20,088 bases of DNA from CAZWRN01 sp964636275 (GCA_964636275.1 CAZWRN010000020.1:1-20088); one strand, 5' to 3'. Positions 11,515 through 19,962 are shown, counted from the stretch's first letter. Notes: a model not told the origin generated them from the letters alone. Program-made: numbers and translations.

Positions 11515-12939
11515 ATGAATTTACCTGAAGAAATAAACATTCTAGCTAAAAAATTTGCTCAGTCAAACTACCATCTCTATTTGGTAGGCGGCCCAGTTCG
11601 TGACCTCAAACTTGGGCGTCAGACCAAAGATTGGGATTTTACAACAGATGCAACACCAGAACAAATCCTCGAGATGTTTCCGCAGGGATTTTATGCCAAC
11701 ACTTTTGGGACAGTGGTCATTTCTCGAAAATCACTCATTTTACCAACAGACACGCCCCGAATCTCCAATAAAAAGTCAGACTATCCAGAAGATGTTTTTT
11801 TAGAGATGACAGGTGATGTCTTTGATATCACCACCATGCGTAAAGAATCTGGCTATCAAGATTCCAGGCATCCTACAGATATAGCCTGGACAACTGATAT
11901 CTTAGAAGATCTTGGCAGACGTGATTTTACTATCAACGCCATGGCAATCGAGGTCACAAGTGGACAGTTAGGAGAAATTATTGATCCGTTTCAAGGCAAG
12001 TCAGACCTCAGTAGCCATCTGATTAAAGCCGTCGGAGATCCCAATATCCGATTTAATGAAGATGCGCTCAGACTAATGCGAGCTGTTAGATTTGCTACTC
12101 AACTTCATTTCATCATTGAGGAAAATACCTTAAATGCCATCAAACAAAATGTTCAACTGATCAAAAATATCTCCTGGGAAAGGATTCGTGATGAATTATT
12201 TAAAATTTTGTCTGCTGAAGATCCCTATCGAGGTATTATTTTACTACGCGAAACAGGCCTGTTACAGATTATTTTGCCTGAGCTTGAACGTTGTTTTGGA
12301 GTAATGCAAGAAGGGCCAAAGCATGATCGGATTTATGATATAGGTGATCATTCTCTACTCTCATTAAAAAACTGTCCTTCACCTGATCCTTTGGTTCGCT
12401 TTGCAGCTCTTATTCATGATGTTGGCAAACCAGACACCTACGGTACCCAGGAAGATGGAAATGTCACCTTTTATGCTCATGACGTAGTTGGTGCCAAAAT
12501 TGCTAAAAAAATAGGTGAAAGGCTCAGGCTCTCCCGAAAACAGATTGATAAACTGGAAATACTCGTCAGATATCATATGTTTACCGTCACAGAAGAACAA
12601 ACCGATGCCGCTATCAGGCGATTTATAAAAAATGTCCGGCTAGAAAATATTGATGATATGATCGCTGTCCGAATAGCCGATCGTCTAGGAGGGGGCACTG
12701 AAACAGCCGTATCATGGCGAATGGAAGAGTTTCGTAAACGAATAGACCAGGTACTGGAAAAGCCTTTTTCAATCTCCGATCTGAAAATCAATGGAACTGA
12801 TATAATGGAGATTACTGGTTTAAAACCTAGTCGCGAAGTTGGCGATATCTTACAAAAACTATTTACCGAAGTTTTAGAAGACAATCAAAAAAATGATCGC
12901 GATTATTTATTAAATCGAGTCAAAGACCTCCATGCTTAA
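11515..12939 (+). CDS. cca: CCA tRNA nucleotidyltransferase with HD domain
   Basis: Class II nucleotidyltransferase that builds or repairs the 3' CCA end of tRNAs. The N-terminal catalytic domain shows GGPVRD (25-30) and the metal-binding DWD (39 and 41) in KDWDFTTD. RRDFTINAMA and DALRLMRAVRFATQL follow, and ISWERIRDEL is the ERxxxE-like motif after it. The HD phosphohydrolase domain has IHDVGKPDT with His301-Asp302, then YAHDVVGAKIA and RYHM. The length of 474 residues fits the HD-containing bacterial group. No Shine-Dalgarno is visible before ATG 11515. The gene overlaps the next one by 8 nt. CPR genomes commonly need Cca because CCA is often not encoded in the tRNA gene. Confidence 0.95.
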   Translation: MNLPEEINILAKKFAQSNYHLYLVGGPVRDLKLGRQTKDWDFTTDATPEQILEMFPQGFYANTFGTVVISRKSLILPTDTPRISNKKSDYPEDVFLEMTGDVFDITTMRKESGYQDSRHPTDIAWTTDILEDLGRRDFTINAMAIEVTSGQLGEIIDPFQGKSDLSSHLIKAVGDPNIRFNEDALRLMRAVRFATQLHFIIEENTLNAIKQNVQLIKNISWERIRDELFKILSAEDPYRGIILLRETGLLQIILPELERCFGVMQEGPKHDRIYDIGDHSLLSLKNCPSPDPLVRFAALIHDVGKPDTYGTQEDGNVTFYAHDVVGAKIAKKIGERLRLSRKQIDKLEILVRYHMFTVTEEQTDAAIRRFIKNVRLENIDDMIAVRIADRLGGGTETAVSWRMEEFRKRIDQVLEKPFSISDLKINGTDIMEITGLKPSREVGDILQKLFTEVLEDNQKNDRDYLLNRVKDLHA

Positions 12940-13345
12940 ACAAATACTGCCTATATTAATCCTGACTGTCGGGATTACCGTCTCGGTTTTGCTTATCCAG
13001 CAATCAACCGCCCTCAAATCCAAAGCCTACGAACTGTTTGAATTTGTTCCAGCTTTTCATAGTACAGAAGGAGAGTCTGGATTTAATAGCAATTTAGATG
13101 TCTATAAAGATGGAATTATCAACGCTTTTGATGTAATTCGCGACCGCTATCTGCAGGCAACTAAATCTGCCAGCCAGTCGGCAGAAGCTTCCAAATCGGC
13201 CGAAGCATCTAGCTCGGCATCTCCAAGTATGATTGTCTCCCCTACTCCCTCACCCAGCCCTTCACCATCACCTGTAGTAAATCCGGCCAATGAATACCAG
13301 AAGATATTAAATAGTGGAAATAATCCCGCTTCAAATTTTCGATAA
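12932..13345 (+). CDS. Small exported protein with a dockerin-like EF-hand motif
   Basis: Protein of 137 residues. A signal peptide or anchor covers residues 1-25 (LKQILPILILTVGITVSVLL). One calcium-loop-like segment, NSNLDVYKDGIINAFDVIRDRYL (about 51-74), resembles a single type I dockerin repeat, with D/N positions partly kept and the usual GD step altered. The rest (about 78-112) is a Ser/Ala then Ser/Pro low-complexity linker, likely cell-surface, and the C-terminus has no anchor. Isolated dockerin-like motifs in short secreted proteins are common in CPR genomes; no cohesin partner is seen. The start overlaps the cca end by 8 nt, so it is co-transcribed with cca. It converges with secF across 4 nt. 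Confidence 0.75.
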   Translation: MLKQILPILILTVGITVSVLLIQQSTALKSKAYELFEFVPAFHSTEGESGFNSNLDVYKDGIINAFDVIRDRYLQATKSASQSAEASKSAEASSSASPSMIVSPTPSPSPSPSPVVNPANEYQKILNSGNNPASNFR

Positions 13346-13349
13346 GTTT

Positions 13350-14246
13350 TTAATGACCCAAACGCTCTTCCCACCAGGTCAAAATAGCTGTGGCATTAAA
13401 AATAGAAGAGTAGGTACCTGAGATAATACCAATCAGTAATGCAAACACAAACCAGCGAATAGTTTCACCTCCGAAAAGAAGTAACGCCAACATCACAAAT
13501 AACACAGTAAATGAAGTATTCAGTGAACGAGCCAGAGTTTGAGCAATTGATACATCGGCCACATATTCAAAATTATGCGACATATATTTAGGCAGATTTT
13601 CCCTGATTCTGTCAAATACCACAATTGTGTCATGCACTGAAAACCCAATAATTGTTAAAAGAGCAGTCACAAATAGGGAATCCACCTCAACATCCCAAAA
13701 GTGACCTAAAATAGCAAAAATACCCACTACAACCAACACATCATGAACCAGCGACACAATCGTAGCTACTGCAAATCGAAATGAACTGGCTGGTTTGGGG
13801 ACTTTTCTAAAAGCCCAGGTGATATAAGCCACGATGGCACCAATTGAAATTAGCAAAGCTACCAGGGCTTTTTGTTCCAACTCTTTTCCTATCACTGGCC
13901 CCACATTTTCTTCCCGTCTGACTATAAATTGCCCTGATTCAGAAGCAATAGTTTTTTTAAGATCATTTAGCTCCGGCTGCTCCATTGGCTTGGTTCGAAG
14001 TAAAAAAGTCCGGTCACCAGATGGAGTGACTACCCCATACTTTGACAGATTGGCTTTTATCTCTTCATCAGTTTTTACCTGAGCTGAATCACTAGCCGTT
14101 TGTTCAAATTGATATTCCAAAAGTCCGCCACCAGTAAAATCTATGCCCAGTTTTAAACCAGATGTTAATAAATAAAATAACCCAGGCAAAATAATAATTA
14201 ACGAAAAAATAATATAGGAAATTTTATATTTCATCAGATGGATCAT
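13350..14246 (-). CDS. secF: Protein translocase subunit SecF
   Basis: Membrane partner of SecD that helps pull exported proteins through SecYEG using the proton gradient. The 298 residues have an N-terminal TM helix followed by LGIDFTGG (33-40), the SecF signature. A periplasmic domain runs to about 125, then five TM segments (about 128-145, 155-180, 185-205, 235-260, 265-290). HDTIVVFDRIRENL, the RND-type SecF motif, is between TM4 and TM5. An internal ATG at 14234 is an alternative start. A TATAAT on the minus strand (14257-14262) lies 10 nt upstream of ATG 14246, so the gene has its own short-leader promoter despite sharing orientation with secD. Confidence 0.95.
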   Translation of the reverse strand: MIHLMKYKISYIIFSLIIILPGLFYLLTSGLKLGIDFTGGGLLEYQFEQTASDSAQVKTDEEIKANLSKYGVVTPSGDRTFLLRTKPMEQPELNDLKKTIASESGQFIVRREENVGPVIGKELEQKALVALLISIGAIVAYITWAFRKVPKPASSFRFAVATIVSLVHDVLVVVGIFAILGHFWDVEVDSLFVTALLTIIGFSVHDTIVVFDRIRENLPKYMSHNFEYVADVSIAQTLARSLNTSFTVLFVMLALLLFGGETIRWFVFALLIGIISGTYSSIFNATAILTWWEERLGH

Positions 14247-14247
14247 A

Positions 14248-14327
14248 TTATGAAAAATTATAAAGGATAAATTATAAAAATAAGATTGGTTTTATACTTT
14301 GTAATTTATACTTTATAATTTATACTT
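14248..14327. repeat. Palindrome built from a 14-nt tandem word
   Basis: 14291-14327 holds 2.6 tandem copies of the period-14 word TTTATACTTT(G/A)TAA. The left part (14255-14280) carries the complementary word ATTATAAA(G)GATAAATTATAAA, so the block can fold on itself. The stop codon of the upstream minus-strand gene (14320-14322) lies inside the tandem copies. Confidence 0.75.
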
Positions 14328-14597
14328 CCTTTACTTTTCCTTTCAGTCTTTTAGCATCCTTAATATCCTTATGCATTTGTCTGGTAATCTCTTGGGCCGC
14401 TTTTTGAATCTTCTCTTCAACCCCTGACACTTTAGTGTTCAGGTGTTCCCAGATTTTATCATGTTTATCTGAATTAATAAGCCGCAAAAGTGTCTCTTTA
14501 TCGTCATCAGACAATTCTGCCAAAATAGCATCAAGTACCGTATGGTGTAAATTTGAATCCATCAGCTGACCTAAATGATGTTTTTCATCTGAAGTCA
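14320..14597 (-). CDS. Unknown protein, 3' part, open to the assembly gap
   Basis: The frame is open from the gap edge (…TSDEKHHLGQLMDSN) through to TAA at 14320, about 91 codons. An ATG at 14562 gives 80 residues, but the frame shows no stop upstream before the Ns, so the true start may be in the gap. The sequence is highly charged and helical (LDAILAELSDDDKETLLRLI, then a possible coiled coil EEKIQKAAQEITRQMHKDIKDAKRL). It may be the C-terminus of the gene on the other side of the gap or a separate gene. No family is recognised. Confidence 0.55.
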
Positions 14598-14697
14598 NNN
14601 NNNNNNNNNNNNNNNNNNNNNNNNNNNNNNNNNNNNNNNNNNNNNNNNNNNNNNNNNNNNNNNNNNNNNNNNNNNNNNNNNNNNNNNNNNNNNNNNN
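14598..14697. other. Assembly gap (100 Ns)
   Basis: Exactly 100 Ns, the conventional placeholder for a scaffold gap of unknown length. Reading frames across it are not meaningful. Confidence 0.98.
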
Positions 14698-15533
14698 ATT
14701 TGATCATTGGGATCCTCCAAAAAATAATACAGCACTGCTCCTTTACGTGGGCCTCCAGCTAGACCCAACTCATGCATTACTTCAGGAGACCCCCCCAAAC
14801 TTTTACCTGTCCATTCTGCCGGTCCGGCATCTCCTATCACTGCAACTACCGCTTGCCCTGTTTTTGGATTCACTACAAGCATTTTACGAAATCGGTAAAA
14901 ATCACGGTACTCAGCCACCCGCTCTGAAAATCCGGGTGATAAAAAAGTTTGAACAGCCAGATAATATCGCTCCCTTTGTTCAGCCACATCATCAAATTGC
15001 GCTTTTGAAGGAGCAAAATAGCCATACGCACCTAAACCAGGGGCTATCCCGGCACCACCATACATAGCCCAATCCTGAGCGTTTCGGGCATGTGCCTGTA
15101 CGGTATCACCCGGATAACGGTACAAATGCTGTTCACCACCAATCAGACCATAGGTTCGATTTAGCCTTTTGTTATCTATTTCAGCTTTCACAGAAATCCC
15201 CAGATCTTTGGTTAAAATATCCTGAATTTTCGCTTCTTCTTCACGAGTAAGATTACGATTTTCACTAGGCACAACCTCTGCCAAGTCTTCTTTCAGTTGT
15301 AAGTTTTTACTCGTCGCTGCAGTAATTTTATGTGTCATATCATATTCATAAGTTGGTTGATTGGGGGGTAATGAAAGCCCTGGTGTAGATAGTAACATCA
15401 ATCCACCCAAAGAACCGGCTGCTACCCGATGCAAATGTTTATCAAACAAATTTTGAGTTAAATCTTTATTTCTACCCACCCACTTCTTCCGTAAAAACTC
15501 ATAATGCGGATTTTTAGATTTGAATAAAGGCAT
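14698..15533 (-). CDS. Unknown protein with DPBB (RlpA/3D-like) domain, 3' end in gap
   Basis: 278 residues are visible before the gap. Residues 1-36 are basic, followed by a moderately hydrophobic stretch (37-55, RVAAGSLGGLMLLSTPGLSL) that may be an anchor or signal. Residues 218-270, VVNPKTGQAVVAVIGDAGP…SPEVMHELGLAGGPRKGAVLYYF, resemble a double-psi beta-barrel of the RlpA/3D type: a strand with NPxTGQAV, an Asp (235) in GDAGP, then a helix and GxVxxxF. Such domains often act on peptidoglycan, but the match is by eye only. The start is 4 nt downstream of the secD stop, so it sits in the secD-secF operon. Confidence 0.7.
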
Positions 15534-15537
15534 ATGT

Positions 15538-16869
15538 CTATTTAATAAATAACTTTAATATAGTTTTTGTCACAGTAATCGCCGTAAACATCGAAACCAA
15601 TACACCAATAGCTAAAGTAATAGCAAAACCCTTAATAGAACCAGTTCCCATACCGTACAAAATACCGGCGGTAATTAATGATGAGATATTTGAATCACGA
15701 ATGGAAGACCAGGCTCGCTTAAAACCCAGGTCAAAAGCCTGTTTTTTAGTTTTCCCCCATCTTTTTTCTTCTTTCATTCTTTCAAAAATCAAAATATTGG
15801 CATCCACAGCCATACCGATTGATAACACAAATCCGGCAATTCCAGCTAAAGTCAGCGTAATAGGTGGAATAATAAATAATCCAGTCCGAAAAATTGCTAC
15901 AGTAAATAAAGAATAGATCAACAAAGCAACTGCTGCAACCAATCCCAACCAACCATAATAAGCCACCATATACACCATAACAGTTACTAGACCAATCAAT
16001 CCAGCAACGATACTTTTATTGATCGATTCCTGCCCCAAACTCGCTCCAATCGACCGCTGTTCAACTACTTTAATCGGAACTGGTAAGGCCCCAGCATTGA
16101 GCTGAACGGACAAAGCTTTGGCTGACTCAGCATCAAAGTTACCTGTAATTACGGCTGTTCCCCCCAAAATCTCCTGATTTACATTGGGCCAGGTTACAGG
16201 CATGTCGTCTAAGAAAATAGCAAGTGGTTTGCCGACATTACGCCTCGTAATTTCAGCAAATTTCTGACTACCTTCACTAGTAAATTCAATAGATACCTCA
16301 GCGGTTCCTCCGGCTGTAATCTGCTGCTGACCTCCTCCAAAAGTTACACCAGCTTTTTTCAGATCTTTACCTGTTAATCCAGTCGAATAGGTGTTTTCAA
16401 AAGTTGGTATAAAAAAAGCCGATTGAGTCGCTTCGGCGGCAGCTGTGGCATTTTGTTCTCGAAACTCAAGCTGAGCAGTTCGACCAACCAACTCCTGAGC
16501 TTGGTTCATATCTTTAATTCCCGGAAGATCTACCAAGATACGACGTGAGTCGCCTACTTTTGAGGATTGAACAACCGCTTCGGAAACACCATACAAATTC
16601 ACCCGCCTTTCAATCACCTCTTTGGCTGATTCCAAAGCATTGTCTTTATCTTCATTTGGAAGCTTACTCATATCTGTTTCCAAAACCAACTGAGTCCCTC
16701 CCTGAAGATCCAAACCCAGCTTTAAAGGAAACTGATGAAACCAACCTGATGGAGTTATTTGATAATTCAAATACGGAATCTGCCAACTACCTGTCCATGG
16801 TAAAGGTGGTAATAATGTATAAATCGATAAAAAAGTGAGTAGAAATATGAGCGTTAAACGTGTTCGCAT
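15538..16869 (-). CDS. secD: Protein translocase subunit SecD
   Basis: 443 residues. The N-terminal TM (about 5-22) is followed by the SecD signature LKLGLDLQGGTQLVLE (49-64). A periplasmic P1 region contains RRVNLYGVSEAVVQ and ILVDLPGIKD, then AGALPVPIKVVEQRSIGASLG leads into the membrane domain. The C-terminal membrane domain includes GFVLSIGMAVDANILIFERMKEE, the conserved motif in the RND-like segment, and ends TVTKTILKLFIK. It partners with SecF downstream, separated by the DPBB-like gene. A minus-strand TATAGT box (16877-16882) is 7 nt from the ATG, so the transcript may be leaderless. Confidence 0.95.
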   Translation of the reverse strand: MRTRLTLIFLLTFLSIYTLLPPLPWTGSWQIPYLNYQITPSGWFHQFPLKLGLDLQGGTQLVLETDMSKLPNEDKDNALESAKEVIERRVNLYGVSEAVVQSSKVGDSRRILVDLPGIKDMNQAQELVGRTAQLEFREQNATAAAEATQSAFFIPTFENTYSTGLTGKDLKKAGVTFGGGQQQITAGGTAEVSIEFTSEGSQKFAEITRRNVGKPLAIFLDDMPVTWPNVNQEILGGTAVITGNFDAESAKALSVQLNAGALPVPIKVVEQRSIGASLGQESINKSIVAGLIGLVTVMVYMVAYYGWLGLVAAVALLIYSLFTVAIFRTGLFIIPPITLTLAGIAGFVLSIGMAVDANILIFERMKEEKRWGKTKKQAFDLGFKRAWSSIRDSNISSLITAGILYGMGTGSIKGFAITLAIGVLVSMFTAITVTKTILKLFIK

Positions 16870-16876
16870 GGTTTTA

Positions 16877-16882
16877 ACTATA
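16877..16882 (-). promoter_or_regulatory. -10 box of secD
   Basis: Minus-strand TATAGT followed by TAAAACC and the ATG at 16869; no convincing -35. Confidence 0.4.
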
Positions 16883-16918
16883 CAATATAGAATTAAGATT
16901 CGAAATACGTATTTTACA

Positions 16919-17048
16919 AATTTTCAATTTTCAAAAAGACGAAGTCGCAAACTTCGCTTATTTTCGAATGAATATTCGATGAATTACTTAACCATACAAT
17001 TCTGAAATTTAAAATTATAATTTCATTGATCCTTGAAAATTGAAAATT
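16919..17048. repeat. Nested palindromes between secD and the HTH gene
   Basis: The outer 16-bp inverted repeat is perfect: AATTTTCAATTTTCAA (16919-16934) with 17033-17048. Inside are CGAAGT/ACTTCG (about 16940-16956) and TCGAAT-GAAT-ATTCGA (16964-16979). The right outer arm reaches into the stop codon of the 17047 gene. No gene is seen in this gap. Confidence 0.8.
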
Positions 17049-17631
17049 ACACCAACACACCTTCCATTAAGGCTTTCTCATCACCCATTAGCATTATCCG
17101 CGCCTGGGTTAAAACTTTTAAAATAAACGGATCGCGACGTCTAACACGAAAATTAAATTCAGCTTCATCCATGAAAGAATAATTAATCTCTTGCTCACGA
17201 TGTGACTGCTCTTCAGCTACCAATTTTTGCAATTGAGGTAACTCAATTTGCCCGACTACCAATAGATCTACATCTTCTGCTCCCGATCGATCCCCTTGAA
17301 TAAAACGCAGAGCCATTAGTGCATATTTAATACGGCCTAGTGAACCACGATGTTTGATAATAGCACCCCCCAAACCATGTGATTTAGCTACCAAACCCAG
17401 CAGCTCTGAATAAAATTTATAGTCTTTTTTAAAGTAGTAAAATCGCCTGTTGGCCCGCCATTCAGATACCACCATACCGTATTTTTCCATTCGCGATAAC
17501 TCACGTCTGACAGCATTAATCTCCTCATCCACCAGCCGAACAATTTCTCGGACGTGCAGCATCTCTTCTTTGGTAGTTAAAAATAATTGAAGTAATTTGA
17601 CTCGGACTTTTGATACAAATAGCTCTTCCAT
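17047..17631 (-). CDS. Winged-helix protein with nucleotidyltransferase-like C-terminal part
   Basis: 194 residues. Residues 1-68 look like a winged helix-turn-helix: KVRVKLLQLFLTT, then MLHVREIVRLVDEEINAVRRELSRMEKYGMV, then a wing with WRANRRFYYFKKD. After a linker, 100-127 (…ALRFIQGDRSGAEDVDLLVVG) resembles the start of a minimal nucleotidyltransferase domain, where a GS-x-G-D-x-D pattern binds metal. DVDLL is kept, but the canonical Gly-Ser is not evident. Combined wHTH-MNT proteins are widespread in CPR and archaea with poorly known roles, including transcription control and toxin-antitoxin-like function. It looks monocistronic, with a palindrome before the start and another at its stop. 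Confidence 0.75.
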   Translation of the reverse strand: MEELFVSKVRVKLLQLFLTTKEEMLHVREIVRLVDEEINAVRRELSRMEKYGMVVSEWRANRRFYYFKKDYKFYSELLGLVAKSHGLGGAIIKHRGSLGRIKYALMALRFIQGDRSGAEDVDLLVVGQIELPQLQKLVAEEQSHREQEINYSFMDEAEFNFRVRRRDPFILKVLTQARIMLMGDEKALMEGVLV

Positions 17632-17644
17632 AAAAAAGTTAATT

Positions 17645-17709
17645 AGTTGATTGGTGAATTAGGTATCAGGCACTTCCTGATTAACTCATTTCTGATTCAC
17701 TAATCAACT
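17645..17709. repeat. Palindrome upstream of the wHTH gene
   Basis: AGTTGATTGGTGAAT (from 17645) pairs with GATTCACTAATCAACT (17694-17709), nearly perfectly. The centre is a perfect ATCAGG-CACTT-CCTGAT hairpin. It occupies most of the gap between the wHTH and DUF3048 genes. Confidence 0.8.
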
Positions 17710-17769
17710 TGATTGTACACTAGATGTGTTCAGTTTTCTAGGCAGATATCTCTCAGGGGCAGAGGGAAA

Positions 17770-18972
17770 TTATTGGTAGACCGCTTCAGTTCCAGCTGGA
17801 ACAGTTTGCAACCAGATTTGTCCACGATTGAGCTCTATCTCTTTTCCAGAAGCATCAAGGAAAGTTTCCCGTGCCAATCGATTTTTCTTATTCCAGGTAC
17901 CTTTGATAACTTTACCGTCCTGGAATATTAAAGCCTCACCTGATGGCGCCTGTGGCCCTTTGTTGGCATAAAGCATATGCGCATTATTTTCATAGCCATC
18001 ATTAGCTCGGGACTCATTTTGATAGCGGATAATTACCACTTTAGGAGCTAATACTTTATCAGTATTTAAATCTTTATGTGGCTGGCCACCGTTGGTTCTC
18101 TGATAACAGTTGCAGTTTGCATCATATGTCCAAACAACTTTGTAGTCACCCTGGCTCTCCCAGAAATTAACAGTAATTGTTTTAGCATCCGTTCCACCTG
18201 GAGCATCAGCTTTAAATTTCCAAGGTACAAAACCTTTATCCCAGCGAACACCAAGCTGATCTAAAGCAGTCCAACCCTTTTTCTCTCCGACATCCCACAA
18301 TTTTTTGGTCGTTGAATACATAGTATGCTCGGTTGCAACAGCCCGACCCAATCTTTGATAATCTCTCCAAAAAGTTGGGAATCCGATACTAAACTGATTC
18401 AAATCTTTAATTTTGTAATCAATAATCTGGCCCAAAGCATTTGCCGGACCGGGAGTATTAGCACCACCTACATGAGCGTATAAAGCATCATACTCAGACA
18501 ACCAGTCCAAGAAGTAAGTCCTGGCCGATCTGACCGGACCAACTTGAATATCATTTAGTTCAAAGTTGCGTCCACAATAAAAAATACCCATAAATCTGGT
18601 AATACCGCCTTCCGCAACTGCTTCATAAACTACGTCAGCTGAAGACAAACCAGATTGTGGACGAGATTCCTGATGATTTTCAATCATCACAGCCAATGGC
18701 CGCTTATTTTCCCAATATGCTTTAGCATTATCTGTTTGCATCGAACCATTAGTGACACATTCATTATTGCGAGGAAGATTGGGGTCTTCTTCCACCATGC
18801 CAGTCGAACCAGGTAACGCCGCTTGCTGGCCACTACTAGATGAATTGTTTGATACAACCGGAGCAAATATTGAATAGGAAATAGTAGTACCTGCAGCGTA
18901 CACAATAATACCCAAGATAGCCATCACCAGCTTTCTTTGAGTTGAAGTTAAATTATCTAAAAAATTTTTCAT
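17770..18972 (-). CDS. DUF3048 (YerB-like) membrane-anchored protein
   Basis: 400 residues. A short basic N-terminus and one TM segment (about 15-38, LVMAILGIIVYAAGTTISYSIF) anchor the protein. A Ser/Gly-rich linker follows, then the DUF3048 domain: RPLAVMIENHQESRPQSGLSSADVVYEAVAEGGITRFMGIFYC, VGPVRSAR, and DALYAHVGGA. The C-terminal half (…VVIIRYQ, GEALIFQDGKVIKGTW) matches the second DUF3048 domain. The function is unknown; B. subtilis YerB is a lipoprotein of this family. Here a TM anchor replaces the lipobox. The ATG is 1 nt from the stop of the DUF4446 gene, so the two form an operon. Confidence 0.92.
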   Translation of the reverse strand: MKNFLDNLTSTQRKLVMAILGIIVYAAGTTISYSIFAPVVSNNSSSSGQQAALPGSTGMVEEDPNLPRNNECVTNGSMQTDNAKAYWENKRPLAVMIENHQESRPQSGLSSADVVYEAVAEGGITRFMGIFYCGRNFELNDIQVGPVRSARTYFLDWLSEYDALYAHVGGANTPGPANALGQIIDYKIKDLNQFSIGFPTFWRDYQRLGRAVATEHTMYSTTKKLWDVGEKKGWTALDQLGVRWDKGFVPWKFKADAPGGTDAKTITVNFWESQGDYKVVWTYDANCNCYQRTNGGQPHKDLNTDKVLAPKVVIIRYQNESRANDGYENNAHMLYANKGPQAPSGEALIFQDGKVIKGTWNKKNRLARETFLDASGKEIELNRGQIWLQTVPAGTEAVYQ

Positions 18973-18973
18973 A

Positions 18974-19423
18974 TTACTTAACCGCTTTATCGAGCAAATC
19001 TCTCTCTTCTTTCGATAGTTCTAGATCACTTTTGCCTGATTTAATTATCTTAGTATAAATCCTGGTCCCAGATCTACTATGCAAACTCGTAATCAGCAGT
19101 CCATTCAGTTTACCATCAATCAAAACTACTGAAAAGCTCTGATCACCACCTGTATCATTGTACGGGTTGTATCTGACAATTTCTACCCTTTGAATATGTT
19201 TCAATCCATCGGTAGTCAGTTCATCTAGCTTTTGAGCAATCAAATTATTTTCTTGCTTAAAGCTCCGCACCGCTTCCACGACCTCTCGCAACTTTGCCCG
19301 TATATCCCGACTTTCATCCTGTGGAAAAAGTATTCGTAAATACGACCACTCTTTCCAAAAAAAATAGGTCAGCACTACAAGCCACACCAAACAAATCAAA
19401 CCAATGATATACGCTGCTCCCAT
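18974..19423 (-). CDS. DUF4446 family membrane protein
   Basis: 149 residues. An N-terminal TM (about 4-22) is followed by a probable coiled coil (about 38-72). The family signature VEIVRYNPYNDTGGDQSFSVVLIDGKLNGLLITSLHSRSGTRIYTK comes next, and then SKEERDLLDKA. DUF4446 proteins are conserved, single-pass and of unknown role in Firmicutes and CPR. It is first in the operon with DUF3048, with its own TTGACA-type promoter. Confidence 0.9.
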   Translation of the reverse strand: MGAAYIIGLICLVWLVVLTYFFWKEWSYLRILFPQDESRDIRAKLREVVEAVRSFKQENNLIAQKLDELTTDGLKHIQRVEIVRYNPYNDTGGDQSFSVVLIDGKLNGLLITSLHSRSGTRIYTKIIKSGKSDLELSKEERDLLDKAVK

Positions 19424-19440
19424 ATATTTCGACTTTTCTA

Positions 19441-19470
19441 ATGATAACTAAAGAATCAATCAAGTGTCAA
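19441..19470 (-). promoter_or_regulatory. Promoter of the DUF4446-DUF3048 operon
   Basis: Minus strand TTGACA (19465-19470), 18-nt spacer, TATCAT (19441-19446); 5' UTR about 10 nt. Confidence 0.65.
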
Positions 19471-19554
19471 TTCAATAACTTTCTTACAGACTACGCCATT
19501 TGGCCTCATAGTAAACATCTTTGCGTGTTATAGGTGTATTGAGGCTAATTATGC

Positions 19555-19584
19555 TTGACAAGCTTCTTTTGAACGTGCTAGGCT
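19555..19584 (+). promoter_or_regulatory. Promoter of the 19597 gene
   Basis: TTGACA (19555-19560), 18-nt spacer, TAGGCT (19579-19584); start about 19591, 6 nt before the ATG. Between this and the divergent promoter, GCCTCA and TGAGGC (about 19503 and 19540) could form a stem. Confidence 0.55.
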
Positions 19585-19596
19585 CATCTTCGTAGT

Positions 19597-19890
19597 ATGG
19601 GAAAGCTCACTTTGGAAGAGAAAAGATTGCAACAGATCCGCCAGCAGTTATTTGGTAAAGAGCGACCATCTGCCAAGGTGACCAAACAGTCTGCAATAAA
19701 TACTAAAGAAGTTACTACCCCGGCTTATACCTCATCTGCTACACCCGCCAATCTTGGTGAAGCCAGGTACCTCAGGCAAGATATCTCAAAAGTGCTGGTT
19801 TTAAGCTTACTGGCTGTAGGAAGCCAACTTGGTTTTTATTATCTTTCTACCCAAGGGATCATTAGTTTAAATATGTTCCATTTATTTTAG
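19597..19890 (+). CDS. Small C-terminally anchored membrane protein, unknown
   Basis: 97 residues. The N-terminal half is hydrophilic and basic (LTLEEKRLQQIRQQLFGKE), with a Thr/Ser/Ala-rich linker. One TM helix lies near the C-terminus (about 64-86, ISKVLVLSLLAVGSQLGFYYL), leaving a short tail. The topology is like a tail-anchored protein. No family is recognised. Its 5' UTR is about 6 nt and no Shine-Dalgarno is present. The TAG stop is the first word of the palindrome that follows. Confidence 0.7.
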   Translation: MGKLTLEEKRLQQIRQQLFGKERPSAKVTKQSAINTKEVTTPAYTSSATPANLGEARYLRQDISKVLVLSLLAVGSQLGFYYLSTQGIISLNMFHLF

Positions 19891-19962
19891 TATTTGGTAA
19901 TCAGTATGAAGTATCTAGCATTTTTTTAACCTAGATACTAAATACCAGATACTAAATACTTA
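19888..19962. repeat. Palindrome of TAGTATTTGGTA-type words
   Basis: 19888-19918 aligns with the reverse complement of 19931-19962 with few mismatches (GTATCTAG at the centre is perfect). The right arm holds tandem AGATACTAAATAC words. Confidence 0.8.

Noticed and set aside
12379..12884. Minus-strand ORFs inside cca
   Set aside because: cca shows clear catalytic motifs on plus; the antisense frames are by-products.
14291..14327. CRISPR-like array
   Set aside because: Copies are contiguous with period 14 and there are no spacers; it is a tandem word within a palindrome. No other array-like structure is seen in the window.
14553..14762. Plus-strand ORF spanning the N gap
   Set aside because: It exists only because Ns are read as open codons.
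19906..19929. Seven-codon ORF ending in Phe-Phe before the DUF5679 gene
   Set aside because: It falls in the palindrome, is too short, has no G-rich segment and no terminator; chance.
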